Positions 9,364-20,525 of a stretch of 25,531 nt of DNA are shown here, piece by piece. Within the stretch, counting starts at the first letter, position 1. Every line of letters begins with the position of its first letter. The notes under the pieces were generated by a model. The model had not been told where the DNA came from, searched no databases, and saw only the letters and a list, made by a program, of their open reading frames with translations. Position numbers and translations under genes: made by a program. The stretch is taken from NCBI GenBank assembly GCA_003427395.1, contig BFEA01000973.1, positions 180,737 to 206,267 of the forward strand, in the 5' to 3' direction. The DNA is from Chara braunii (Eukaryota; Streptophyta; Charophyceae; Charales; Characeae).

Positions 9364-10758
9364 ATGTCGCACCTTACGAGGAACAGTAGTGAACGCTCAG
9401 CAATGGCAGCAGACATGAGGACGGCGACGCGCAAACGATCAAGAAGGACAGGAATGCGAACAACACAGGAGAAGAACGTGGAATATGATAGCACAACAAC
9501 AACTAGATTCAGGAGTGATAGCAAAGGAGGAAAAACTATATCGAGGAAGCGGGAGCATGATGACATCAATTCGGGAATGCAACAGGTCAACAGTGGAGTG
9601 AAGATTATAGAGAAGAAGACAACAAGTTCCACGACAAAAGGTGAAGAAGCAGCACGCTCGACACAGCGCGCATGGAAATGTGCAACACTCACGAGGGAGG
9701 CTATGCTGGAGATGTGGGAGGAACTGTCACGGAAGGAACCTTGGCACAAGAGAATGTACTTGGCAATCACAACGGGAACAATCCGACCAGCATTCCTTGG
9801 ACGTTCGGAGTCGTGTGAAAAAACTACGAAGGACAACAAAGAAGAGGCAACAACCTCGTCAGACTCGTTCGAGGTGGTTGATGAAACGAACGCATATCCA
9901 TTCACATGGAAAAACAGAAGGCATGGGATTGCAATGACGGAGGCAAACCTAATGTGCTTGGCTGTCGGGAACTGGCTGAATGACAATATAATGAACATGC
10001 ATTTGCAGTCAGTATATGAAGAGGAACTCCAAGGCAAGGACACCGCAGCGGTGCATGTGTGCACAAGTTTTTGGCATCCGGAGGTGCTCGCAAACCAGAA
10101 AGTGGATACAGCGAAAAGGGAATAGGAGTCTCGTGTGAAGAGTCAGAAAAGCAAAATTCACCGACTGTGTAAAGACTTGGAGGCTGCACGGGTGGTGCTT
10201 ATTCCTATTAACCACAAGTATCACTGGATGTTGCTCGTAATGTTGAATGTTACGGATTTCTGGACGGACGGCACATGTCCCATCGCTATAAGCGTTGACT
10301 CGTACGAAGGGTACGCAAGTCCGGATTGGAAGGCGTTGCGGACTTTAATGTGGCATGAATACCTCAACGAGCCGAGAAGGAGTTTACATGTCACACGCCA
10401 AATGGTGGACCAGTCATGGAACACTTGCAGAGATGTGTTTGGTCGTGGAGTGGTCCATGCGAGGTCTCCTCAACAAACTAGCAGTGAGGATTGTGGAGTC
10501 TATGTATGTTGCATGGCAGAAGAGTTAATAAGGAAGTTGCCAGAACTGCCCACCACGATCTCAAAATACGACATACTTCAAATAGTCGAGAATTTGCACA
10601 TCAACGAAGAAACCGTTGTTTTTTTTCGTCGAAGAACTCTCGATCGCATTGCACAATATGCAGCAGCGGCAAAAGGGTACAAATCATTGGGAGCACATTG
10701 GGGGATAGCACATGTCATGAGAGATCACATCAAGGAAAACGGTGGACAACTACCTTAG
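9364..10758 (+). pseudogene. Ulp1/C48-type cysteine protease, one in-frame stop
   Basis: Belongs to the Ulp1/SENP (C48) cysteine peptidase fold; such proteins remove SUMO-like modifiers in the nucleus and are common partners of CACTA, KDZ and similar transposases. From ATG 9364 (9403 is an alternative) a basic, low-complexity N-terminal part of about 185 residues leads to NWLNDNIMNMHLQ (W near 204), the typical WLND substrate-side motif. The triad is present: His in YHWMLL (about 287), Asp in ISVDSYEG (about 312), Gln in QTSSEDC (about 371) and Cys in DCGVYVC (about 377), with the expected Gln-to-Cys spacing of six. A single TAG at 10123-10125, between the WLND motif and the His, breaks a frame that otherwise stays open to TAG 10756-10758. 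No frameshift is seen. Its place 230 bases after the transposase, same strand, supports a shared element. The role in transposition is inferred. Confidence 0.85.
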
Positions 10759-11138
10759 ACAAGGAGGAGAGGCAGTGGGAGGCGGGGCTTTGTACACGAG
10801 CTTGCACAGGCAGTGCACGTTTTGTTTTAAGACTTTGCTTCAATGAAAGTTCTGACAACTCACTTTGAATACACATGTCAACATTTGTGCAACACTTTCA
10901 TTCATATCCACTGTCCATCATGTGTCGCAGGTGATCTAAGTAGTGGTCCAATACCCCATTATGTTGGCCGTTTTTTAAGGCAGAGAGAGAGAGAGAGACA
11001 GAGAGGTTTTCGATGACGGAAATAGATAGATAGATTGATAGAGATAATAATGATGACATTATATATTACAAGGACAATGTTGGGAAAAACATATCACCGC
11101 TGTCTTTTATGTTTCTTTGTGCGCGAATGTGATCTCTG

Positions 11139-11199
<61 letters not shown>

Positions 11200-11569
11200 N
11201 NNNNNNNNNNNNNNNNNNNNNNNNNNNNNNNNNNNNNNNNNNNNNNNNNNNNNNNNNNNNNNNNNNNNNNNNNNNNNNNNNNNNNNNNNNNNNNNNNNNN
11301 NNNNNNNNNNNNNNNNNNNNNNNNNNNNNNNNNNNNNNNNNNNNNNNNNNNNNNNNNNNNNNNNNNNNNNNNNNNNNNNNNNNNNNNNNNNNNNNNNNNN
11401 NNNNNNNNNNNNNNNNNNNNNNNNNNNNNNNNNNNCCCCCCCCCACCCTACACACACACACACACACGAATGTTTGGAAACAATCACATTTAAACGTTCT
11501 GTATACATTATAAATCTTTGGAGTCATTGACTTGTAACTAAAACGTTGTATATGTCATGTAGCTTTGCA
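10759..11569. other. Spacer with microsatellites and an assembly gap
   Basis: Holds GA (10983-11003), GATA-like sequence (about 11024-11045), CT (11135-11199), a run of N (11200-11435), a C run and CA (11451-11467). The gap begins inside the CT tract, so its true length is unknown. No gene visible. Confidence 0.85.
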
Positions 11570-13550
11570 ATGGCACCCCGCCGCAGGTATGAAGATCTTT
11601 CATCGTCCCTGAAGCACCGAGAGGAAAGACACCCAGCAGTGCGGATGAGCGAAGCCACTTTGGCGAGAAAAGAGAAGGTGAAATTCCAGCAAAACGCAAA
11701 TAAAAGAAGCAAGACATCACCGTTCATTAAGCCACGTGCGGACCGTGCAGTGGTTCCGGTGCCGCCGCAACCAAACAGGTCTGATGCAAAATGTCGGGAC
11801 CTGCAAGATTCAGCCCCCACCTCTTCCGCATTCACAAAGGATCGCATGCGACAACACCATTCTCTGCCACCTGCGCCAAAGAGAAGGTCATGCGGACAAG
11901 CGAGCGAAGGACAACCTCGGAAGAACATAGGACATGCGAAAAGGAAGAGAACCATTGAGAAAGAATGGGAAGAGAAGGTGACAATCGATCTGAGGGGATC
12001 CGAAGGTGTTGAGGCTACTGAGGGCGAAAAAGGAGATGTGTCACGGGACACAGCAGTTAAGGAGCACAGGAAAGACAGTGAAGAATATGATGAGACAGAG
12101 GACAGTGAAGCAGGTAACTCGGGCAGATTGAACGAAGAACAATCATATGGAGAAGATGAGAGCAATGAAGAGGAGGACAGTCACAATGGGTATAACAACA
12201 CACAGGATGACGATGACGACGATGATGATGACGAAGAACCATCCCAAAGCAGTAAGAGGGAAGAAAGGTGTAGCAAGGACAATAGAAAAAAGACGTATCG
12301 AAAAACACAAGGAGGAACAAGTGATAAAGGCAGGGAGGAAAACAACGCCGACAAACAGTTGGTTCTGAAGGAGAAGGCAATCGACGAACGTAAGTAATCA
12401 ATGTATGAGAAAAACTAAGACCTCAGCCGGAAATGATCACTTAACAAGTTGTTTTGCATCAACTGTTGTCATCACCTGGCGGTAGTGAAAAATGGTAGCG
12501 AAATGCGAACTAGTTTTTCAATAACGAAATCTGAGATAGCCTTGAATATCTTTGTGCGCTTATGGTTGTTTCTCCTCCCAAACGAATGCATGTGAGTGGC
12601 GGATACCAACTTCCAACTTGTGGTTGTTATATGCGTTGTTGCAGGCCGCTAGATTTTAGAAGGAGGGAGAAAATGTCAAAACCAGGCGAAAAAGTGAAGC
12701 ATTGGGCGGGTGGCATGCGAGATGAATGCGACTTATTCGGAAAAAGGCAAAAAGACAGACTGTTGAGGTCCGTTGCTAAAGCTTTTGTTCACTCGACAGC
12801 GAGTGACGCAACATTCTACCCTTCAGAGGACGACTTCTTCAATGCGTTGCAGTTGGCTGCTAACCTTTTAGAAGAAGATGTGAGGGTAGGATTTGGGAAG
12901 TATGTTCAGGACAATGGTGTACGGTGTGTGCTTATAGAGTGTAACCGAATGATGACAACGGTCCGTGGAGAGTTGACTTGGCAATTGAGACACTGGTTTT
13001 GTGCAGAGAGAGGTCTCCAGCTCGTACGTGGCGCGCAATCGGATCACAATAACACCGCGCGAAACGATATTCGTAGCCAAATGAATAAAGACAAGACATG
13101 GAGAAGGAAGGGCGATGAGTCATGGGGAGCAGAACATTTTAAGAGGGCACTCACAAAAGTCTTTCAAATAAGAAGGGATGGCGGAAAGTTTGGCGTGACC
13201 TTGCAACAACTAGCATTTACCGAACTCGTGATTAGACAGAAATAGAACAGACAAATAAGTCAAGCAAGGCGTCGGATCAGTTGCTGAAAATGGCCACTAT
13301 TAAGAACGACATAGTCAATACAGCACGGAACCGAGACACAGTTATGAGTTTCAGCATTTTCAATCTCGAACGCGACACACATGTAGCAGATGTGGCAACA
13401 CAGTACTACAATGCAGGCAACAGAAAGACAGAGAACAGTGCAGTCGATGACAAGGGCAGCACAATACATGACTTTGAATTCGAAGTCTTAGCCCCGCAGA
13501 CGCAACCGCAAGCTTCATGCGCAGGACCTTCAAAATCTTTCCTTCATTGA
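11570..13550 (+). pseudogene. Unrecognised element gene, probably two exons, frameshifted
   Basis: I do not recognise this protein. ATG 11570 (MAPRRRYEDLSS) opens 273 codons rich in Lys, Arg, Ser and Glu, with nuclear-localisation-like runs (KRKR, PKRR) and an acidic stretch (nine Asp then EE, about 12206-12237). The frame ends where a perfect donor GTAAGT lies (12390-12395). An acceptor AG at 12651-12652 gives the right phase and continues HFRRREKMSKPGEK. Exon 2 looks globular (EDDFFNALQLAANLLEEDVR, WQLRHWFCAERG). Near 13236-13243 the reading moves to another frame (SSKASDQLLKMATIKND), open to TGA 13548-13550; the first frame stops at TAG 13243. Alternatively exon 2 could be a separate gene starting at ATG 12562. 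The charged tail suggests DNA- or chromatin-associated function, but that is composition only. Confidence 0.55.
12390..12652 (+). other. Probable spliceosomal intron, 263 bp
   Basis: Consensus donor GTAAGT, acceptor CTAG; phase 1 on both sides. A stronger-looking acceptor TTGTTGCAG at 12636-12644 would put exon 2 out of frame and hit a stop at once, so I chose 12652. Confidence 0.45.
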
Positions 13551-13637
13551 CACTTATGTTATTCTGACAGATGGGACATGACTCAAGATCTGGTGGGATT
13601 GCGTGCCTGCAACTCGTATCACAACGACACGTCTATT

Positions 13638-13709
<72 letters not shown>

Positions 13710-13928
13710 CACAAAGAGAGAGAGATACATTTTTGAAGTGTGGACACAAAGGATTTAGCTCGGATCTCATGTGAAAAACCGAGTTACTGTGGCTGGGGTA
13801 GGCAGAGTTGTGTGGTGGGTGCCAACGGTGCCTTAATGTCATTATGTGCCCCCCTGTACAGAACCATGTGACTGGAGGTGGCTTGCAGTTGGGAAAGGGA
13901 AAGAAAGCAAGACTCGCTTAACTGTGTG

Positions 13929-13930
<2 letters not shown>
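13551..13930. other. Noncoding stretch with GA tract
   Basis: GA run at about 13638-13705. After it, unique sequence with no gene; CAGTTGGGAAAGGG near 13888 faintly recalls the hairpin arm. Confidence 0.6.
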
Positions 13931-13977
<47 letters not shown>

Positions 13978-14124
13978 AATTAGAGACAAAGACACTCTAT
14001 TTATGGATGATTTTGACATCAATTATTATTCNTGGACATAGAAGTAATTGTCTGTTCGTGTTCCTGAGATAGCTAACGTCTTCGTATATGGCTCCCACTT
14101 CCCAACCTCATTGTCACAACTGTA

Positions 14125-14184
<60 letters not shown>

Positions 14185-14229
14185 TGCAATATAAACAGCA
14201 AACACACAAGGAACCCCGCATGACGATGA

Positions 14230-14302
14230 GGTTGGGAAGTGGGTGCCACTTACACCAGAATACGCGTAAAACGTCTTCGTATATGGCTCTCACTTCCCAA
14301 CC
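14230..14302 (-). repeat. 73-bp hairpin repeat, right copy 1
   Basis: GGTTGGGAAGTGGGTGCCAC to GCTCTCACTTCCCAACC. Its reverse complement aligns over its full length with the left copies, with AAGACGTT in the same place. It is followed by TCATCGTCACAAGTGTGGG, the reverse complement of the left copies' flank. Confidence 0.9.
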
Positions 14303-14421
14303 TCATCGTCACAAGTGTGGGTGGAGAGAGAGAGAGAGAGGGGTAATTGAAGGGAAGGAGAGAGAGAGAGAGAGAGGGGTAATTGAAGGGAAGGAGAGAG
14401 AGAGAGAGAGAACGTGGGTAC

Positions 14422-14493
<72 letters not shown>

Positions 14494-14639
14494 AATGAGA
14501 GACAAAGACACTCTATTTATGGATGATTTTGACATCAATTATTATTCGTGGACATAAAAGTAATCGTCTGTTCGTATTCCTGAGATAGTTAACGTCTTCG
14601 TATATAGCTCCCACTTCCCAACCTCATCGTCACAACTGT

Positions 14640-14692
<53 letters not shown>

Positions 14693-14761
14693 AGAGAGAG
14701 AGAGAGAGAGATGCAATGCAATATGAACAACAAATAGACAAGGAACCCCGCATGACGATGA

Positions 14762-14834
14762 GGTTGGGAAGTGGGTGCCACTTACACCAGAATACGCCTA
14801 CAACGTCTTTGTATATGACCCCCACTTCCCAACC
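14762..14834 (-). repeat. 73-bp hairpin repeat, right copy 2
   Basis: Same length, orientation and flanks as the copy at 14230-14302, with about seven substitutions. Confidence 0.9.
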
Positions 14835-14853
14835 TTATTGTCACAAGTGTGGG

Positions 14854-14906
<53 letters not shown>

Positions 14907-14909
<3 letters not shown>

Positions 14910-15579
14910 GTAATTGAAGGGAGAGAGAGAGACAGAACGTATATGGCCCCGAAAGGGTGGTCACAGCTAGCATGTATACATGATGTCCACTTCAACAATG
15001 TGTATGAGAGTGTCAGTGTACCGTCATTGTATGTGTGTCCGGGGCGGGGGGAGGAGTCTCAAGCTTGGGAGATGTGCGTGTTCATCTCTTCTTTATTGTC
15101 TGGGATGAGTGAGTCACGAAATTTATCGACTGGAATACTCTCCTCTGCTCCAATGGGACACATGCATGCATGAATATGAATACTGAGGTCTCCGACAGGC
15201 AAGCACTATGAATCCAAACATAATTCCATCACATTTCCAACACGATTCATCACGCCACCATCACATTTCCATTACGATTTTCAACATAAAGTCCTCTGTT
15301 CAATTGTTCACAAACAGTTTACCAACACATAGTTCGACCTTCCAAACGTAGTTCAACAGAATATAAACAGATTCTCAATTGTTTATCAACACAAAGTTCA
15401 ACTGTTTATCCTATCACTTCATGTGGACTACATAAGTCACACACGTTGGTTTCCTTCACTTCCTGTAGACCATGGTGCATGTGCCAGGAAAAACAGTTGA
15501 AAAACAGTTTTTAAACGGTTGTTCGGGGGTGAGGACCCACGATAAACACAAAAAAAAAACGGCGATAATTTTTCTGTTG
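14907..15579. other. No gene seen; AC-rich short repeats
   Basis: Marks the change from microsatellite-rich to plainer sequence. CCATCACATTTCC recurs near 15226 and 15256, and AGTTCAAC-type words with TGTTTATC recur at about 15300-15420. Confidence 0.5.
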
Positions 15580-15822
15580 TTACTGCGGTTTCAGGTCTTG
15601 GATAGGGGTACATGAAACCCCTTTCAGAAGTTTCAGTCACTTCTGGTCATTTCAAGGATTTCAGGTGGGGACCTGAAACCGCAGTAATGACATGAAGTGG
15701 TTGAAGCCTCTGAAAAGGGTTTCAGGTACCCCCATCCAACCATTGGATGAGGGTACTTGAAACCTCTTTCAGAAGCTTCAGCCACTTCATGTCATTTCAG
15801 AAGTTTCCGGTGGGAACCTGAA
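15580..15822. repeat. Fold-back repeat, forward-reverse-forward
   Basis: TTACTGCGGTTTCAGGTC (15580-15597) and its perfect reverse complement (15670-15687) form 18-bp arms. The following 15598-15654 segment returns inverted at 15688-15739 and again direct at 15743-15822 (GAGGGTACTTGAAACC), giving three alternating copies of one 80-100-bp unit. Confidence 0.9.
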
Positions 15823-16567
15823 GGGGGTGAAAGTGACATGTAAACAACGTCTGTTGTTAACTATCTGTACCTCACAGCAGCATACTTACACTGAGACTTT
15901 TGCGGTGTAAGAGTAGCTCATTTTAGGCGGAAGATGATAGCACACAAAATGCATGGAACTTAGCTAAGTCATCGTAGTAGCGTTAGTTAGCATGCACTTA
16001 GCACTCTAAGGTTCGTGCTCCACAGTTATAATCTGTCGATTTTCCCGTTTGTAAATTGAACCACGAGTTCTCATGAACCAAGGGACATACTCACATTACA
16101 ACATTGTTGGATGTGACTGCTACTCCAACATTTTTGTAAATGTATATGACTGCTACTCAGTTCAAAAAGTCTTTGTGTGAGTATGCCCAACGTTCACTAC
16201 TGACTTAGACCCATGTCGAAAATGTCTTACTTTGTAAACTGGTAAGGTCGTACTCACACAATGGTGGCATAGCAACAAAATTTGTGAATTTACTGTCTTG
16301 ATTTTGCTAAAATGCCACCTGTCAAATAGCGGCAACAAGTCACAAAAGGCAAAGGTCGAACTTTCAAGCAATTGCTAAATTGGTGCCTCACGTAGTCACA
16401 CAGCGCGATGCCCAAATCGTTCAACTTTGTTTTTTCCAACAAATTTCGTTTTGAATTTCATTTCACGAACTTTCAAACTGACGAAAACAAATTGCTACCA
16501 CCCCCAATCTGGTTGCAAAGTATCATTCTCTACGGCCCAAAAGAAGGTTAACAACAGTCGTATTTTT
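15823..16567. other. AT-rich stretch, no gene; one inverted pair
   Basis: CATACTCACA (16086-16095) faces TGTGAGTATG (16176-16185). TGACTGCTACTC occurs twice between them (about 16114 and 16147). No coding signal. Confidence 0.6.
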
Positions 16568-17030
16568 CATCACCACTTCAGGACGCCCTTCACCACTTGA
16601 GGATGCAGCCTGCCTAAACAGGTGGTTCTTAGGGTCTTCTGACCTTTCACCACTTCAGGACCATTCAGGTCTAAACAGGTGGTTTTCAGGGTCTTCGGAC
16701 CTTTCATCACTTCAAGAACATTCAGGTATGAAAATCCTGAATGATCCTGAAGTGGTGAAAGCTTCGACGACACTGAAAACCACCTGTTTAGGCAGGATGC
16801 ATCCTCAAGTGGTGAAAGGTGGTTTTCATGGTCTTCGGACCTTTCACCACTTCATGACCATTTAGGATTTTCAGACTGCCCAAAACTCTCACTTGACCAC
16901 TTAAGGACACCCTTCACCACTTCAGGATGCAGCCTGCCTAAACAGGTGGTTTTCGGGGTCTTCGGGCCTTTCACTACTTCATGACCATTCAAAATTTACA
17001 GACTGTCCAAAACTCTCACTTCAGAATTTT
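16568..17030. repeat. Complex fold-back built on a TCACCACTT motif
   Basis: TCACCACTT occurs at about 16569, 16590, 16647, 16843 and 16914, and its complement AAGTGGTGA near 16750 and 16808. The centre is CATTCAGG (16719-16726) against CCTGAATG (16736-16743). The 26-base segment at 16589-16614 and its reverse complement at 16791-16816 differ at one position. A direct copy of the left part lies at about 16909-16990. Confidence 0.9.
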
Positions 17031-18095
17031 CATTCCTGAATTTTGAGCTACCCGATAACCACTTGTGCACGGTTCGTCAGACCGATGATATTTGATACCC
17101 CATTTGTTGCTTTTGCCACTTTCCCTGCCTCGTGCGATTGACCTAACAATCAAATTTTAACTATTTTATCATAAAAGGCCCTAGTATGAGTGTCCTAAGA
17201 ACCCTTATTTGCTTAGGGTGAATTGACAGATTAAACCACCATTGTACGTTCGAGCCTCCTTCTGCCAAGGTGGATTCCCCCTGGGCACCAAGCATTACTG
17301 CAGGATCAACATGGTGTCTTTTCATTTTGAGTGGATGGTGTTGTTGGTCCGGCGACTCTGAGACACAAAACTTTGGAGAATGACTCTTTCAATTCTCAAG
17401 TTTACCTAACACTTTAAACTACCTGTACGAGGAACCAGGCAACTTCATAAATGAATGACTCACTCCTTAGATCTTGGGGGCTCGGGGCTACTGGACCACA
17501 ATGGTTGGCGGTGTCAACCTAAAAAGAACAACATGCTTAGCTGGTAGTTAACAAAATATTTGTGTGCAGTGTGAGTACTGGTTCACACGAACCTAGCTTA
17601 ACAAAACAACCTTCCAGACCTCGTTAGTCGTGAACCTGCAACTGCGCTTTTCCAAAGTGGGTGATCAATATTGCTAATAGTCGAGGTCGGAATCGAAATG
17701 CTCTAACCATATATACTGCAGTATTTCGATTCGAGTAGTTTAAACTGGTATACGATCGCAAACAAAGTGAGAATCATGACCGAGTCATGCAAAAACGTTC
17801 GGGGGCTCGAGACAACTTTCATCTCGAGGGGGATGAATAATTTATTTTTTCTCAACATCATTGAAGTAGGCTCATGCATGCGGATTTTTTTTATTCAGAG
17901 TTTCCTCAACTAGGACATGTGAGTTGTCGAGCACATCGGCTAGAGCCTTCCTGACGATATCACGAATGATTAAACGAAACGGAAACAAGAGACAATTTCG
18001 GGACGACACGTATATAATCCCTTGAACCGCCGAGACATAGGTGGTCATGTCGTCCCTTAACTGCTCTAACTGGGTGTGTCAGTTGTAGTTCATGC
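17031..18095. other. No gene seen
   Basis: Plain, moderately AT-rich DNA with stops in all frames. A short hairpin GGTTG...CAACC at about 17502-17518 and a pair GGGACGACAC/GTCGTCCC at about 18000-18057 are the only structures I note. May be noncoding retrotransposon sequence, unproven. Confidence 0.4.
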
Positions 18096-18364
18096 AGTCC
18101 TCTACAACAGAATAGGTTTCCACGGGGCACAACTTATCTTTCCTAAAGGGTTGTCACCACCCTTATGGACGTATCCCTACCAAGCTACTAACCCACATGC
18201 AAAAGTTTTTACATACAATTGCAGAGGTAGGTCAGCCAAGGGCGTTTACTCGTTTCCCTGTACTATAGAAAACGCTTAATTAAACGTCAAGCAGACCCGG
18301 ACGTCGCCCGTTCCTTAAGGAGCTGATCTCATAAGAACGAAGCGAATGCTGGTCGACTAGAACG
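18096..18364 (+). repeat. Diverged duplicated segment, AT-shifted copy
   Basis: Aligns along its length to 19941-20219: shared anchors include CTACAACAG/CTACGACAG, GCGTATCCC-like GACGTATCCC, TTGCAATCGCAGAGGT-like sequence and GGTCGACTAG at the end. Most differences look like transitions lowering GC in this copy. No coding. Confidence 0.75.
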
Positions 18365-19940
18365 GTCTCAACCAAGCGTGAAAGCTATAGTATCTTAGTC
18401 CCTTTAGACACTAGACAAAAGAAAGTTATAACAACCACACATAATTATATAAAAACGAATCGACCGTAGTCGATATGAAGGTTTATCCAATCTGAAATGA
18501 TAACTGAAATAATTTGAATCATCATATAGTACATCCAATAAGACAAAATCGAAATTAAACCCGACCACTTCGGGTCGAACTTCATAAAAAAAATCATACA
18601 GCCATCAACGAGGAATTGACTCCGACAACAACCTTATTGCAGTCGACGAGGTAGTCGGACTCCCTCAGTTTTGACTTGATGAGACGCACAACTAAAGTTA
18701 TTCATTCCACCTACCACTGACTTAAGATTGAACACGCATACCCGTCGCCATACATCTTAGTTTTTTTTTATGACAGACTGTTTTGCCGATGATTCTGTCT
18801 CCAGTGCATTACTTGAAGTGTTGCATGTCTCTCCAACTAGGAAATCGTTTGGGGTACTCCTCGCCCGAGCACAAAGCTCGGATCTTAGAAGTTGGGCCGT
18901 CTCCACCGAATCGACATGTACTTCCCCCGTAGAACGGTCCACTCCGGGTCGATAACAGCGTCAGTTCCTGAAGCAACAAACCCCCGCCCCAGATGCTTCC
19001 TAGAGAGAGAACGTGTTCAACGCAAGTAGATTTTAGTTGTTCTCATTTTTTCTTAAGCTTAAGGTAACTTAGACAGAAAAGAGTCAAAGGTGATAGAGAA
19101 TTAGAATCATTTGGACAGGTATAGGTAGATAAGGTCTTTCGAGATAGAAAGGGGTGGGGCAAACCTCCCACAGAGGCCTTAGCGCATATTACAATCACCC
19201 AACACTCCACTCACACAGTCTCGATTGCAATATCGTAGCAAAACCGTAACCGCTCACGGTCCTGTTCGTGAACTGACTTATCGGACATACCACTCCACCA
19301 ACTAAGAATGACATGCACCACCACCCATAGAAACAAGAAAGAGTTCCCAGTAAGTCAATCCTACATCTGTCCGGCGCATGTGGATCTGAAGCTATCGTAC
19401 TACACACATCGAGGTTCAAACCTGGATCCGCACTTCGACAACTTGCGGGTGTCTCGGCCAACTCGGCCACAAAACTGTCTGAAGTGGTTTCCCGCAGCTA
19501 CTACTTCCCCCATATCATTCTCCCATACTTCTCTCACCACCCCTTCTTGTTCATCCTTTAACTTTCAACTCTCTTATTTTGTCTTCCGTTCTTCGCAGGC
19601 CAACCTTCTACGCTATTCAACTTCATCCCTTCGCATGCACCTGCCCATACATCACGTCAAATACACTCCCAGATAAGTCACTCCCCTTTTGTCTTTCTTG
19701 TCGTTTTCCCTAAACTTTTGTGTATTAGTGAACCCACTTTCCAGGTGCATTTGACCGTTCACGTAGTCTGGTTCACTCAAAAGGGAAAGCGGTGTCAAGC
19801 GCATTTGTCCGGCACCGCACAGGGCAGCGCGGGACCCTCCCGGCCGCGTCACGCAGGAGTTGGTTTAGATCCTTCGTCGCGAATATACATGGAGCTTTCG
19901 CAAGCCGCTCCGGTTGAGTGCGCCAGCCATACGTCTCGCG
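18365..19940. other. No gene seen between the duplicated segments
   Basis: Stops are frequent. A hairpin CGAGCACAAAGCTCG lies at about 18867. Open frames of 60-120 residues at 18770-18955 and 19308-19676 show no domain and no codon character, so I leave them uncalled. Confidence 0.4.
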
Positions 19941-20219
19941 AGCCCCTACGACAGGATAGGGCCTACGCGAGGCACGGTTTACCTCCACCTTACGGGAGCT
20001 ATCACCTCCCTTCGGTGGGCGTATCCCCACCGAGCTACCAGTCCACAGTACGGAAGCTGATCAGTTGCAATCGCAGAGGTGGACCAGCTGAGGGCGTTTC
20101 TCGTTCGCTGTAGCATAGGGGGTACGCGCGCTAATACGCCTCTGTCGGACCGGCACGCAAACCGACGCACTGGGGAGGCTGAGATCCCAAGCGCGACTCG
20201 ACGTCGGTCGACTAGGACG
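19941..20219 (+). repeat. Diverged duplicated segment, GC-rich copy
   Basis: Partner of 18096-18364 in direct orientation about 1.85 kb away. Could be the two remains of long terminal repeats or an older tandem duplication; no primer-binding site or polypurine tract supports the former. Confidence 0.75.
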
Positions 20220-20525
20220 AATCCTACACACCACGTGCACACCACTCTAAAAGCATAAAAATAACACACACACACATACACACACATATACAAGACGACA
20301 TACAACATACGACGCGACAACACTCCTAGTCCCTTGGTAGCCTTCCCATAACTTCCCGATGCGGAAATCGGATAGGCGTCGCCCGTGAGACTTAGTATAA
20401 AACCGCGTAGACGCAGGGCTAACTTATATCGACTCGCAATGCAGGCGTACACAAGCGGTTGAGATGATGGCGTGCTATGTAGTACCTATACTCATGCGGT
20501 CCTCGTTAATCTCAAGGGTCGCATT

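Larger units (their letters stand above)
5276..14906 (+). mobile_element. Putative decayed Plavaka/CACTA-like DNA transposon
   Basis: Inferred from three things. The 73-bp hairpin occurs twice at each side, in inverted orientation left versus right, with matching flanks (CTTGTGACGATG beside GGTTGGG). The left arrays carry CT tracts and the right arrays GA tracts on the + strand. The interval contains a Plavaka-type transposase, a Ulp1-type protease and one more gene, all on +. I could not find target-site duplications or exact tips, so the limits are those of the arrays, not proven ends. The element may extend left to the hairpin at 3266 and so include the gene at 3667. Confidence 0.5.
13931..14906. 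repeat. Right array: two tandem units with GA tracts and hairpins
   Basis: Two direct copies with a period of about 516-532 bp. Each has a GA tract, GACACTCTATTTATGGATGA, a half-hairpin (CCCACTTCCCAACCTCAT at 14095 and 14611), another GA tract, ATGCAATGCAATAT, a full 73-bp hairpin, GTGTGGGTGGAGAG and the unit GGGTAATTGAAGGGA. GATA repeat at 14423-14460. Polarity is the reverse of the array at 5276-6070. The single N at 14032 lies in copy 1. Confidence 0.9.

Noticed and set aside
9349-10064. Minus-strand frame opposite the protease gene (9276-10064)
   Set aside because: Shadow of the protease coding frame; the + strand shows the WLND motif.
11035-11530. Open frames spanning the N run
   Set aside because: They exist only because unknown bases are not read as stops.
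17346-17360. GTCCGGCGACTCTGA, reminiscent of a retrotransposon primer-binding site
   Set aside because: Only a few bases match and no LTR end lies beside it.
19413-19422. GGTTCAAACC, resembling a tRNA B box
   Set aside because: No matching A box, acceptor or anticodon arms on either strand.
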